The translations under genes and the position numbers were made by a program. Below the pieces are notes generated by a model that ran no database searches, had not been told where the DNA came from, and saw only the letters and a list, made by a program, of their open reading frames with translations. Shown here piece after piece: positions 36,867 to 46,185 of a DNA stretch of 64,000 nt. The stretch comes from Oegoconia quadripuncta (taxonomy: Eukaryota; Arthropoda; Insecta; Lepidoptera; Autostichidae). Where the stretch lies: NCBI GenBank assembly GCA_949316235.1, contig OX438749.1, positions 7,520,914 to 7,584,913 on the forward strand, read 5' to 3'. Every line of letters starts with the position of its first letter. Positions within the stretch are counted from its first letter, which is position 1.

Positions 36867-38555
36867 ATGGAATGTTCCGGAAGAAGAAATCGCAGAGGAA
36901 GATGCCACTCTCATAATATGATGATGCCGAATATGATGCACCATTCGTTCGCGCCACCTAACAGCTGCGAGAAACCTTGGTCGCTAGTCAGTACAATATA
37001 CAGCCTGTTTATAATGTCGTGTCTGATTGCCCTTGTCTACATGATGCTGGAGTACCACTGCACCACCTGCAGCGCTAAGTGCAATATGAGCAATATCACC
37101 AAGAATATCGAAGAGATTGCGGTACGCAGTATTTATAAAGTTATTTCCGCTGTAACCCCACATGTACGGAGAACAAAGAGTTCGTCTAATAAGTTATGCC
37201 AATTTCCTGAGAGATCTGTGTTTGGAATCGGTAGATGATGTCTTTGGTCCGTTTTATTTAAAATTTTATTGTATTTTATAATAATTTATAGCAGAATCGA
37301 AATCAAATATTGAATAACCACCGTTGACGTCACTCCCTGTGTCGTAATTGTTGTTTTCTACTTGAGAAGTGCCTAAAACGTTATACGAAAATTTTCTTCT
37401 TGCCTCCCTAGTTCTGCTTTCGTTATTTGACGTATTTGGAACCAAACCGGGGATCGCTTTTTTGAGTTTCTGCACTTGCGTGTTTCACTCGAAACTTAGA
37501 ATCAAATCTAATTCTACTATCATTCTATAAATTTGAAAAATAAAGAGTAGGTTTCACTCAGCGTCAGGTAGAAGTGGTAGGCCAAGTAATGACATACAAA
37601 ATGATCAAAAATATCAGTGGTCAAATTACTGTGATCGATCACCTTGTTTATTTTGAATGGTCGATTAGTGACGATGTAACTGTTTTAATTTAGGTATATG
37701 AAAACTAAAACTGTTCTTAATTTGGCCACTTTGGTGTTGTAAATATTAGTAATTACTCTGGCTTTAGAAAGTACTAAAGTGGCTAAATGGTTAGTGACTG
37801 TTACTGACGCCGACTGTACCTCAAACATATAATAATTTATGGTATATTTTAAAGTTAAACGAAACAAAACGTTTCTGAGACGTCTAATTTCAAATACTAT
37901 AGTTGCGATTGCGGAAAGTCGAAAGTCGACCTTCCGGTATCTGGTGTCTTGACGCTTGGCCTATATAAATATTTTTCTCACATACAAGTTAGAAAACAGC
38001 ACTTAGGCCCGTATTAATAAAATGATCTCAAGATACTTGAGATACTCTTGCATATTTAAACACCATCAAAAAAGATAGTATTGGTAATGGTCTCAATCTG
38101 ATTACTTTATTAATATGGCTCAGTATCCGTTTTGATCATGTGGGTATGTACGATAGTACAAAAGCCTCGAAACGCTTAACAATTTTCCCGTTCTGAGCCC
38201 GTCATTTATTAGTATCATGAGGATTTCGATGCCGCCACAAACTTCACTTATCCAGATCTATTTATTCCAGCAAAACATTGCCATAATGAAAGAAAACTAC
38301 TATGAATTAGAAACAAAAATATCGACGTTTTCTCGTGAATTGCCGAAGATTGAAGGCCAAATTGAAATATTAGAAGCTTTAGCCAATACAATGGAGAGAG
38401 GCCATTACGGATGGGATCCGAAGTCACATTTGTGTCTACCTAATGTTGATGTATTTCTAAACCAATGTGCTGGCGACCAACCTGCGAAAAATTCTACCAG
38501 AAAATGTCCGAGGCAGTGTATGAGACCTGTTAAATTGCAAAATGAAGCATTCTAG
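36867..38555 (+). CDS. gene A: unknown single-pass membrane protein with coiled coil (two exons)
   Basis: Exons 36867-37121 (85 codons) and 38271-38555 (94 codons plus stop) join in phase 0 (GCG|GTACGC ... TTCCAG|CAA), giving 179 residues. The first in-frame ATG at 36867 is chosen; the frame is open further up only to a GTG. Residues 1-36 are basic and rich in Met, His and Cys. Residues 40-62 are a membrane segment (LVSTIYSLFIMSCLIALVYM), followed by Cys pairs (CTTCSAKC). Residues 75-135 alternate charged and hydrophobic positions like a coiled coil (IEEIAQNIAIMKENYYELET). The tail has RKCPRQC. An AATAAA lies at 38613-38618. An earlier acceptor at 38255 would add five codons in frame. I do not recognise the family. 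Confidence 0.6.
37266..37469 (-). CDS. gene G: unknown terminal exon inside gene A's intron, antisense
   Basis: 67 codons and a stop follow a GTGCAG acceptor at 37470-37475. An in-frame TGA just upstream means an upstream exon is needed. The product is polar (KLKKAIPGLVPNTSNNESRT ... SIFDFDSAINYYKIQ). The stop overlaps ACAATAAAAT, and another AATAAA follows, as expected for a 3' end. No upstream exon with matching phase was found, so this may be the tail of another cluster member or chance. Confidence 0.3.
   Translation of the reverse strand, partial: KLKKAIPGLVPNTSNNESRTREARRKFSYNVLGTSQVENNNYDTGSDVNGGYSIFDFDSAINYYKIQ
38006..38125. repeat. short MITE in gene A intron
   Basis: Inverted ends AGGCCCGTATTAATAAAATG and (complement) AGCCATATTAATAAAGTAAT. 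Total about 120 bp, with a CTCAAGATACTTGAGATACT palindrome inside. Related to 24493-24830. Confidence 0.55.
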
Positions 38556-38620
38556 AAATTGTCAAATAAAAAAATTGTGGTAACTATATAAGAATAATGA
38601 AATATTGAAACCAATAAAAT

Positions 38621-38902
38621 TTAACGTATTTTGCTCAAAAAATTTATTCTTTTATTTTTCTTCAACACAACTTGTTTCATAGATAGGTGATAAGGTTTCT
38701 GAAAATAAAAGGCTTTATAAATATAACAAAATGGCAAGACTAAGAGTGAAATGTATAGGGATTCCTTCTTATGAGGTGTACTTTTCCTATTATCCAATCT
38801 ATACATATTCCCAATCTGGTTTGAAGGCAGGTCAAGTGCAAATCGGGACACGGGCAATGAGTGTTTTGTACCATCATTTATCATAGAAAACACTCTATAC
38901 TT
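38621..38902 (-). CDS. gene H: unknown terminal exon, convergent with gene A
   Basis: A strong acceptor (CTACTTTTAG) at 38903 is followed by 93 open codons to a TAA at 38621. The first half looks coding (DGTKHSLPVSRFALDLPSNQ) and the second half is hydrophobic, then basic (SLLVLPFCYIYKAF). AATAAA motifs overlap the end of the frame. It ends 66 bp from the gene A stop, tail to tail. No upstream exon was identified; the mariner-like element at 39.4-41.5 kb lies where one might be expected. Possibly only the first half is real. Confidence 0.25.
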   Translation of the reverse strand, partial: KYRVFSMINDGTKHSLPVSRFALDLPSNQIGNMYRLDNRKSTPHKKESLYISLLVLPFCYIYKAFYFQKPYHLSMKQVVLKKNKRINFLSKIR

Positions 38903-39037
38903 CTAAAAGTAGTTATATTCAACTATACAAGTAGTCGTATACAAGCTTTGACAATATTGCCATAACTTCATATACCTGCTACTAAAACGACGTACTACAG
39001 CTGTGCACTTATTTTTATTAGTTCAGTTAAAGTTGTA

Positions 39038-39083
39038 AATGAACTAGTGAGAATGATAATCCTATCATTCTCACTAGTTCATT
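39038..39083. repeat. perfect 21-bp-arm palindrome
   Basis: Arms of 21 bp (AATGAACTAGTGAGAATGATA and its exact complement) are separated by a 4-base loop (ATCC). A known repeat sequence (CTGCTGAACATAGGCCTCC) follows immediately. A transcript would fold into a perfect hairpin, but it is shorter than a normal microRNA precursor. It could instead mark an inverted duplication at a repeat insertion. Confidence 0.8.
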
Positions 39084-39418
39084 GCTGCCCACTGCTGAAC
39101 ATAGGCCTCCCTCGTAGACTTCCAGAGCGACCTACTGGGAGCGGTCTGCAGAGAATAGGTTTCAAGTAAATAGGTATACTAAACAAAGTGTGCAAAGAGC
39201 TTTGTTATACTGTTGATTTTTTTTACCGTAAGGAAAAAATAGGGCATAATTAGGTAAGTGAAAAAGAAGGTATTGGCATAGACAGTTTTAATTTTTTTTT
39301 TTCAAAACACTCATAGAACTTCAATTGCAGTATTTAAGAAAAGGCTAAAAGAGCATTACCTCTCCCATCTTTCGTGATATTAGTATGTGTATTTAGGTTT
39401 ATAGTATATATATATATA

Positions 39419-39686
39419 CAGGGCGTCCCAAAGTTATGGGACATGAAGGGGAAGTACCTTAAATATCGTAGATAGTGAATTTTGCTCAAAGAAGACTTTA
39501 TGTTATTTTTAAAAGTTAGTAATTCTGCATTTATAGATTTTCTAAAAATTATTTGCTTCGGCTGGGAATCGAACCGACTCAAATGTGAAAAAAAAAACAC
39601 CCTACTTTTATGATGCCAATCGAAAGAATAGCTAAAAAATAATAACTCTGCCTAAGTAACATAGTATTTTAAAAGAAAGGAACAAC
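39419..39686. repeat. left terminal inverted repeat of the mariner-like element
   Basis: 268 bp, the inverted match of 41271-41538 with four substitutions. It is much longer than the 20-40 bp repeats of classical mariner, so extra transposase-binding sites inside it are possible. Confidence 0.88.
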
Positions 39687-39764
39687 GTGAAATTAATCAT
39701 TTTAATCAAATAAAAAACATACATGAAACTGCCGTAGTCAATTAAGTAGGTATTTTTTTGTAAA

Positions 39765-40826
39765 TTAATTAATTAAATGCTCAAAATGTGATCCCTCTTG
39801 TCTTACGCAAATCGCCAATCTTTTAATGAGCCCGCTGCCTGTTGATTTTCTAATCATTTTATGGTGAACACTCGATGTGATATGGCACAATTCTGTTTGC
39901 AACTCGCCTACGTTCTCGTATCGCTTTTTGTATAGCATATCTTTCACGTATCCCCAAAAGAAGAAATCTAATGGTGTGAGGTCCGGGGATCTGGCCGGCC
40001 ATCTAATCGGTCCATTTGTACCAATCCATGTAGGAAAACATTCATTTAGAAAATCTGCTGCTCTCCGACTATTATGAGCCGGAGCTCCATCTTGTTGGAA
40101 AATTAAGTTTTCTTGCTCCGCCGCGGAATGGTTTCTTATCTTATCCCTTAAAATTTGAAGTATTCCTAAATACTTTTCTGTGTTCAAGGTTCCTTGGTAA
40201 AAATGGATTAAGAAAACCCGGTTTTTTAAAAGTCCGCACCAACAGTTGAGTGAAAAACGCACTTGGTTATTAGTTTCAGTCACTCGTAGGGGATTTTCTT
40301 TAGACCAAATACGATTATTGTTGCGGTTATACATACCGTTATTGCTAAAGTTAGATTCGTCTGTCCAAATAATATTATCCAAAAAATTTGGATCTTCGAG
40401 CAATCGTGCCTGGATATCAAGACAGAAATTTTTTCTCCTTTCTGTATCGCCCGGAAGTAATTTTTGAACCAATCGTCCTTCAACATAACTCTTAAAACCG
40501 TGTTTTTTTAATACACGGTGTATTTTACTTTTTGAAACTCCAATTTCATGTTCTCCTTCTCTCACCGATGCTTTCGGAAAAGCCGAAAAGTAAATTAAAA
40601 TACCAAGTTCTTCGTCGTTGATCGTATGGTTTTCTTGCTGTGGTTCTCTTGGGCGTTTATCGAAACGTCCCAGAGTTTTCAAATTGTTCACAAGCCTTTT
40701 CAAAACTTTACGAGACGGTATTTGTCTATCAGGATATTTTACGCCATACCACCGCAAACTTCTAGAGATATCTTTATCGTTCAAAAAATATGCTTCCATT
40801 AGATCAAAACTTACTTGATATGCCAT
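39765..40826 (-). CDS. mariner-like transposase, 353 residues
   Basis: Cut-and-paste DNA transposase that binds the element ends and inserts at TA. ATG at 40824-40826, TAA at 39765, no internal stops. The N-terminal helix-turn-helix region (residues about 8-58, WYGVKYPDRQIPSRKVLKRL) resembles the DUF4817 domain seen in many insect mariner-like proteins. A second DNA-binding region is at about 70-115. The catalytic triad reads WTDES (Asp156), QQDGAPAH (Asp246) and ARSPDLTPLDF (Asp282), so 35 residues separate the last two acidic residues against 34 in classic mariner (DD34D). The length is normal for the superfamily. All three acidic residues are present, so the enzyme may be active. Confidence 0.9.
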   Translation of the reverse strand: MAYQVSFDLMEAYFLNDKDISRSLRWYGVKYPDRQIPSRKVLKRLVNNLKTLGRFDKRPREPQQENHTINDEELGILIYFSAFPKASVREGEHEIGVSKSKIHRVLKKHGFKSYVEGRLVQKLLPGDTERRKNFCLDIQARLLEDPNFLDNIIWTDESNFSNNGMYNRNNNRIWSKENPLRVTETNNQVRFSLNCWCGLLKNRVFLIHFYQGTLNTEKYLGILQILRDKIRNHSAAEQENLIFQQDGAPAHNSRRAADFLNECFPTWIGTNGPIRWPARSPDLTPLDFFFWGYVKDMLYKKRYENVGELQTELCHITSSVHHKMIRKSTGSGLIKRLAICVRQEGSHFEHLIN

Positions 40827-41270
40827 GTTCGCAATAAATTAACACAATAACACTTGTGTAAGTGAATTGAGACTAAACAGATCAATATCCGAAAAACAAA
40901 CGCTCGCACATACTGTTCCATTTTCAAATTTAAGAACAACATTTAAAAATATCACTTCTTTTTAAAATATCTTAAAAAGTATGCATTCAAACAAACGCTG
41001 TCATAAACTGTTCCATTTTCAAATTATAAATTATTTATTTTTGTTTTTAATTTGCCTTCTGTCTAGCTTACAGAGGACGTATTGAAATACAAGTTTTATC
41101 ATTTCATCTACACGTGCACTTATAATAAGGAAAACTATGTTAGTACCTATTTTATGAAGTGGGTACTTATTTACGAATAATCAATGCTATCTTTGGAATG
41201 ATAATATCGCTACTTTTCGAACGTCGTCGGCAATAAATAACTTTCTTGAAATTTGACTCAATCATTTTAT

Positions 41271-41538
41271 GTTGTTCCTTTCTTTTAAAATACTATGTTA
41301 CTTAGGCAGAGTTATTATTTTTTAGCTATTCTTTCGATTGGCGTCATAAAAGTAGGGTGTTTTTTTTTTCACATTTAAGTCGGTTCGATTCCCAGCCGAA
41401 GCAAGTAATTTTTAGAAAATCTATGAATGCAGAATTACTAACTTTTAAAAATAACATAAAGTCTTCTTTGAGCAAAATTCACTATCTACGATATTTAAGG
41501 TACTTCCCCTTCATGTCCCATAACTTTGGGACGCCCTG
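41271..41538. repeat. right terminal inverted repeat of the mariner-like element
   Basis: Complement of 39419-39686. Its outer end CGCCCTG is followed by TA at 41539-41540 in a TATATA context. Confidence 0.88.
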
Positions 41539-42109
41539 TATATATTTAAATTATGTTATGTATATATTTCGCAGTAGGTATATGTAATATATTTAGTGTA
41601 AGTTTATTATTCAGTTATCTTTTCGTTTTTTATTTGTTTTATTATTCGTTATAGGATTTTTTCTTTTGCACACAATTTACTGCTAAACCCCAAATTTACT
41701 AAGTTTCCTATTTCAATGCTCAGGTAGGCTGGAAGAGATCTCTTAAAGAGATAAGTCCACCTTTGTACGTGACCTTTGTACTCTGTTATTGTAATATTTT
41801 GGTGCAATAAAGAATAATAGAATAAAGCGTTAATTGTGTCATTTGACGGTCGCGTTTGTAGCCTATTTCATATAATTACATCATTAAATTAAATACATAA
41901 AGAAAACTTCGAGAAAATATGAGTTTCAAATTCGCATGATAGGAACCCTTAGAATCACGTCAGTCGTATTTCAAATTCCTTCTTAACTAACCAGTTAAGA
42001 AGGAAGGTTAGGCGCTAAGTTTAATAGGCGCGTGCGTTTAAAAAAAGAATTAAACTATACCTATATGCCAATATCTTCTATTTAACCGATACACTTCTCG
42101 CCGAAAATT

Positions 42110-42350
42110 AAATTTTCATTTTCTCAAGAAACTTCTTACCACGTACAACCACCCAGTGGAACGGACTTCCGGCAGCGGTATTCCCGAACGAGTACGACAT
42201 TGGACCTTCAAGAAACGAGCCTACACCTTCCTCTAAGGCCGGCAACGCATCTGTGACCCTTTTGGTGTTGCGGGTGTCCATGGGCGGCGGTGATTGCTTT
42301 CCATCAGGTGACCCGCATGCTCGTTTGCCGCCCACTCATATTAAAAAAAA
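42110..42350 (+). mobile_element. LINE 3' end fragment
   Basis: Begins with a decayed RT C-terminus (AGTGGAACGGACTTCCGGCA, translating to WNGLPAA) and continues through CGGCAACGCATCTGTGACCC and GGCGGCGGTGATTGC to a poly(A) run at 42343-42359. The same 3' sequence is at 25800-25935 in opposite orientation. Confidence 0.65.
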
Positions 42351-42475
42351 AAAAAAAAATCACTTACCTAAATAATGTGCCCTATTTTTTCCTTACGGTA
42401 AAATAACTCATCCGGTATAAAAGACGGTCAAATTCGCGTAGGACAGATGCCTAACATCAATAGCCTTTCATTCAA

Positions 42476-42810
42476 TGGCCTCCGTGGCTCAATGTAAACA
42501 AAACAAGGCTTACGAATCGGAGGTCGCGGGTTCATTCCCAGCGAGTACCTACATGTTGAGTACACGGATTGGCTGGCGGTAGGATATTTTAAATGTCTGC
42601 CTGGCTAGCTACCACCGTCTTATCTAGGTAAGTCTGCCGCCAAACATTGATGTTAATAGCATTGTTGTGTTCCAGTTGTCAGAGATAAGATAGCCAGTGC
42701 CCCAAATAAGATGGGGTTTCCGGATTAGTAAAAACCCCATCTTTGACCTCATCTTCACTTAATATGAGGTGTGATGGAGGTCAAGTGCTAACCCGTTGTG
42801 TACAAAAAAA
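42476..42810 (+). repeat. SINE family A copy
   Basis: Full-length: GGCCTCCGTGGCTCAATGTA head, GGAGGTCGCGGGTTCATTCC box-B region, body with AGATAAGATAGCCAGTGCCC, and a GTTGTGTACAAAAAAAA tail. Confidence 0.78.
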
Positions 42811-42989
42811 AGCCTTAGGTTGTCCCCACTGTCCGGGCATTGCCTCCTTGAGAAGGTCTTGACACACAGACAAACAACAAAGTGATCCTAAAAAACTATC
42901 CCAGGCTTAAGCCAACCTATTATTATTTCAATTTTACATATTATTTCAAATATTTATTCAGGATTTCATAATAATAATATTATATACTA

Positions 42990-43245
42990 GCATTCCGCTC
43001 GCGGATCTGCCCGCTTGGAAACGGTTTAATTTGACAGTCATTCAGATGTTGTCCCTTCGGCTACCGATCATTCACGCCATTCGGAACAGATTATAATTAC
43101 AAATTTTGGGATGCAAGTGCCTTAAAGGTTTATTAATCAAAGTTAGAGTAGTCCATCGATGTAAGAAATTTCATCCAAATCCATTCAGGCGTTATAGAGT
43201 GTTACAGGAACCTTTAAGTTTTCGCAAATTTCCGCATAAATAAGT
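42990..43245 (-). mobile_element. Helitron-like repeat, diverged
   Basis: CTAGCATTCCGCTCGCGGAT at one end, then AAATTTCATCCAAATCCATT and a CGCATAAATAAGTAAT end. Same order as 15815-16255 but more diverged. Confidence 0.5.
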
Positions 43246-43482
43246 AATTTATCATAATGCGTTACTTTCATCTTTCATATTATATGGATTTTATGAAACC
43301 TACTGTTCACAACGACCTTCAATTTGACTGACTGATGGACAAAGGATAGACACAGCTAATTCCATAAGCCATCCGCTTTGCCATTTGTGGTACGGAACAC
43401 TAAAAATTAACAAAAATTTCGACTATCGTAGTGGGTTAAATTGGACTGCACAGTTATTTTTCTTGATACAATCGACGGGACG

Positions 43483-43780
43483 TCAAGATTCACTATCAGT
43501 ATAAACTGAGCTGCCGTACTGCAGCGCATCTATACCACGAGCAGACGGTCCAAAGGTTGAACTGTTACGTCTGATTTGCGGTCGACTATACATACTTACA
43601 TAAATAAGCATTTTCAACACATGGGGATAGTTCTTGTTGTGGTTCATTTCATTGCTGATCGAAATTATATGAAGATCTTGACCGAGGAACCACACTCCCC
43701 TAGAGCTACTACGAATGTGGCTGACTATATCTAAAACTGGTCAAAATCAAGAAAATCTATACGTCTACCCCGCTGAGGAT
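43483..43780 (-). other. open frame of unknown origin
   Basis: A minus-strand frame of about 80 codons runs to TGA at 43483. It includes FLGQDLHIISISNEMNHNKN and NSSTFGPSARGIDALQYGSS. No start codon of its own is evident (only GTG). A GTATAG acceptor-like site near 43589 could make the last 35 codons a terminal exon. It could equally be a transposon remnant. Confidence 0.2.
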
Positions 43781-43891
43781 CGAACCTGCGACTTTCATAT
43801 CGGTTGCATTAAGGCGAGACAGCGATATCTAAGCCTGAATTAAGGCGATCAAAAGAAGAATAAAAAAGAATTAAACACACTTTTTGTTGAC

Positions 43892-45063
43892 TTAGAACTT
43901 CGAAAGTCTAGAAATGCTATAGCTACTATCTTGTTCTCGGTAGCATTTATGTATGTTGTTACTTTGTTTGTCTGCGTATCTGCAGTTGTTATGCGCACCA
44001 CTGTCGTTTTTACCGACTCCTGTTGACTTTAGAGGGTACCTTGTAATGGTTGTCGCATTTTTACCTGTAGGACTTTTATCTCCCACATAATTTTGTGTCA
44101 TTCTATGTTGAAGTGTTGGTACAGCGGCAATATTTACGTCATTTTTTTCTTTATACGACATGTGATCTATTGGAAACGTGGTTACAGTAGCTGCGTTTAT
44201 ACCAAATTCATTTTGCTGGAATATTTTTTGAGTAATTTCATCAACCGTGCTGGGTGCAGCACCAATTTTCCTATCAATGTTTTTGTTTGTTTCTTGTACT
44301 TCTAGTGATGAATGATCTAAATTTGTTTTGCCTTGACCATGAGGTTCATCTTTCCATTTTGAACTGAAATATTTGGGTTTTGTTTCCGCTATTTCGGCTA
44401 ATATTTTCAACTCCCTGTGAAGGTTATCGTATGCATCTCCGATGTTGTTTATGGTTTCCTGTGTAACAAATATAGATTAATGGTAAATTGGATGATGGAC
44501 CGATTGTATTGTAAAATGTTCAGCTGTCCAGTAGTGGAGTAGAGACAGGTAGAAATTATTAAACTCGATAAATTCGTGGTGTTGTTAAAACAACACCTAA
44601 AGGCAAAGAGAAATATTGAGACAAGCTGCATCTTTCCGTGAGTATCATAAAAGAGACCACGAGATTTATCGAGAGCAGTAGATCTTAAATCCTCCCACGA
44701 AAGCAATTCCATCAGCAGCATGGATTTGTATAGAATGTTGACAGAAAGGATTTTTTCAGCATTACCTGCATATTAGGAGATACGCAGGTAAGACTGATGA
44801 GCGATTGATGATATTCAAAAAGGAATAAAATTATTTAAAACTTAGCACCTAACCTTTAAGGAGTGCAAACTGCTCTTCATTTTAGACAACTCAGATTGTA
44901 TTATGTACCGTTCCCAGAAATTAACACTCAAATGTCCTACGAGGGCAAACATACTGATAAACAAAATCGTCTCAACAAACAATGCTTGCAGAGATTTTGG
45001 TGACCGAGGCATTTTGTTACAAACTTTTAAAATTTCGGACACAAACGACTTGGTTACATTCAT
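43892..45063 (-). CDS. gene B: unknown single-pass membrane protein (two exons)
   Basis: Exons 44854-45063 (70 codons) and 43892-44458 (188 codons plus stop) join in phase 0 (TTAAAG|GTTAGG ... ACACAG|GAA), giving 258 residues; intron 395 bp. Start ATG at 45063; a second Met at codon 18 is possible. Residues 27-47 form a membrane segment (ALFVETILFISMFALVGHL). Residues 50-95 (RYIIQSELSKMKSSLHSLK, then ETINNIGDAYDNLHREL) look coiled-coil forming. The remaining 160 residues are polar and probably disordered (rich in Asn, Thr, Lys, Gln), ending SYSISRLSKF. It starts 85 bp from divergent gene F. It has the same exon plan as A and D. Not recognised. Confidence 0.65.
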
Positions 45064-45148
45064 TTACTTTCATTACCTATTCTGGGTTTTGAATTTTGCA
45101 ATTTTCTCATGATTTTTCAGCACACCATTTTTGACTTTACTGATCTAA
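45064..45148. promoter_or_regulatory. 85-bp divergent intergenic region between genes B and F
   Basis: The two start codons point away from each other with only 85 bp between them, so a shared bidirectional promoter must lie here or inside the first exons. The stretch is AT-rich; I see no unambiguous TATA box. Confidence 0.35.
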
Positions 45149-46117
45149 ATGCATTTTTATCTGTGTTTCATTCTAAAAACTTCTATATTAGTTATCCATA
45201 GACTTAAAAAGGTTGTGCTGAGAGTTTGCGGGGCAAATATTTTTGCATTCCTCTCGACGCTCTCGATATTTACCTTTTTGTCTATATTATCTTCCAGTAC
45301 TTGTATTAGTAGAGATTGGTGGTCTAGAGATCGGGGATGAGTACGGCGCACACGTAGGACATATTATTATTAAAATGATACCAAATGTAACGAATACGTG
45401 CAAAAAGAAGGAAGGACAGAAATCCACCGTTTTCGCAGATTACCATGTCATGAGACTTTATATTCCTTTTACGTATTTTAATAGAATATACTTACAGGAT
45501 TTACAGTCTTTGTTGGTTGTTACACTCAAACCAAATAAAAAAAGAGCAAGCCATTTACCATCAATGTTATTGGCTTATCAATCAATCAATCAATCAAATA
45601 CGCTTTATTGTTTGAATAAGGAAGGTACATTTAAATATCTTATAGAAACTACAAATTAGGCGGCCTTATCGCTAACAGCGATCTCTTCCAGGCAAACCTA
45701 TCATCACGGTTATTGGCTTATATACTATTGCTAGAAACTTAGAACAATAACCACATCCCAAATGGGTTGGTCTGAGATATTCCAGACAATAAAATGTTAA
45801 TGCTTCAAACAACATCCACATAACCAGTTTATAAAGATTTTCTAGAGCTTTACGTCAAACTCGTACTTTTTTGATTCTACGTAATCAAGAATCTCAAGTG
45901 ACCACCTCCAAACAGTTGTGGAAGATCGAATTCTCCAAATGGTAGAAACTCAGATTTAAGTAAAGAAACTGAGGATAGAAAGTACGATCGAATCATGAAG
46001 CTAGAAAAGACTTCGTTTCTGAAATCTGCGTTGACAGAAATAATAGAGAATAATATAGGAATAACTGCAATCGAAGAATTTGTTCCAAAACTCAACATTA
46101 AAGGATTTAAAATCTAA
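45149..46117 (+). CDS. gene F: probable small membrane protein (exon structure uncertain)
   Basis: An ATG at 45149 opens 63 codons with a hydrophobic N-terminus and a clear membrane segment at residues 29-49 (ANIFAFLSTLSIFTFLSI), then SSSTCISRDWW. Further down, 45916-46117 is an open frame without ATG that looks coding (LSKETEDRKYDRIMKLEKTS ... IENNIGITAIEEFVPKLNIK) and ends in TAA. An in-frame TGA at 45899 means it needs a splice acceptor; CAG at 45913-45915 fits, leaving phase 2. Donors at 45319 or 45322 have that phase but are weak, so an intermediate exon may be missed. The intron would hold a LINE tail (45585-45705). It ends 68 bp from gene D, tail to tail. Confidence 0.38.
45575..45710 (-). 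mobile_element. LINE 3' end fragment
   Basis: A (TCAA)n run, then TACGCTTTATTGTTTGAATA and AACTACAAATTAGGCGGCCT, nearly identical to 33155-33270. Probably the tail of a LINE with a tetranucleotide-repeat end. Confidence 0.6.
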
Positions 46118-46185
46118 ATGAAACAAGTTTAGTTTAGTTAGCTTCACAGTTTACTTTTGTTTATAAATGTATTTTGAACAATGCA

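Larger units (their letters stand above)
39419..41538 (-). mobile_element. intact mariner-like (Tc1/mariner superfamily) transposon with 268-bp inverted repeats
   Basis: The ends are CAGGGCGTCCCAAAGTTATG at 39419 and its complement ending 41538, each directly flanked by TA (39417-39418 and 41539-41540), the Tc1/mariner target duplication. Terminal inverted repeats 39419-39686 and 41271-41538 are equal in length and differ at four positions. Each repeat contains an incidental open frame, which explains matching frames on opposite strands. The transposase lies between them. Element length is 2,120 bp. The high repeat identity and open transposase suggest recent activity. Confidence 0.9.

Noticed and set aside
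41357..41587. Frame matching one at 39334-39600 on the other strand, suggesting duplicated genes
   Set aside because: Both lie inside the terminal inverted repeats of the mariner-like element and simply mirror each other.
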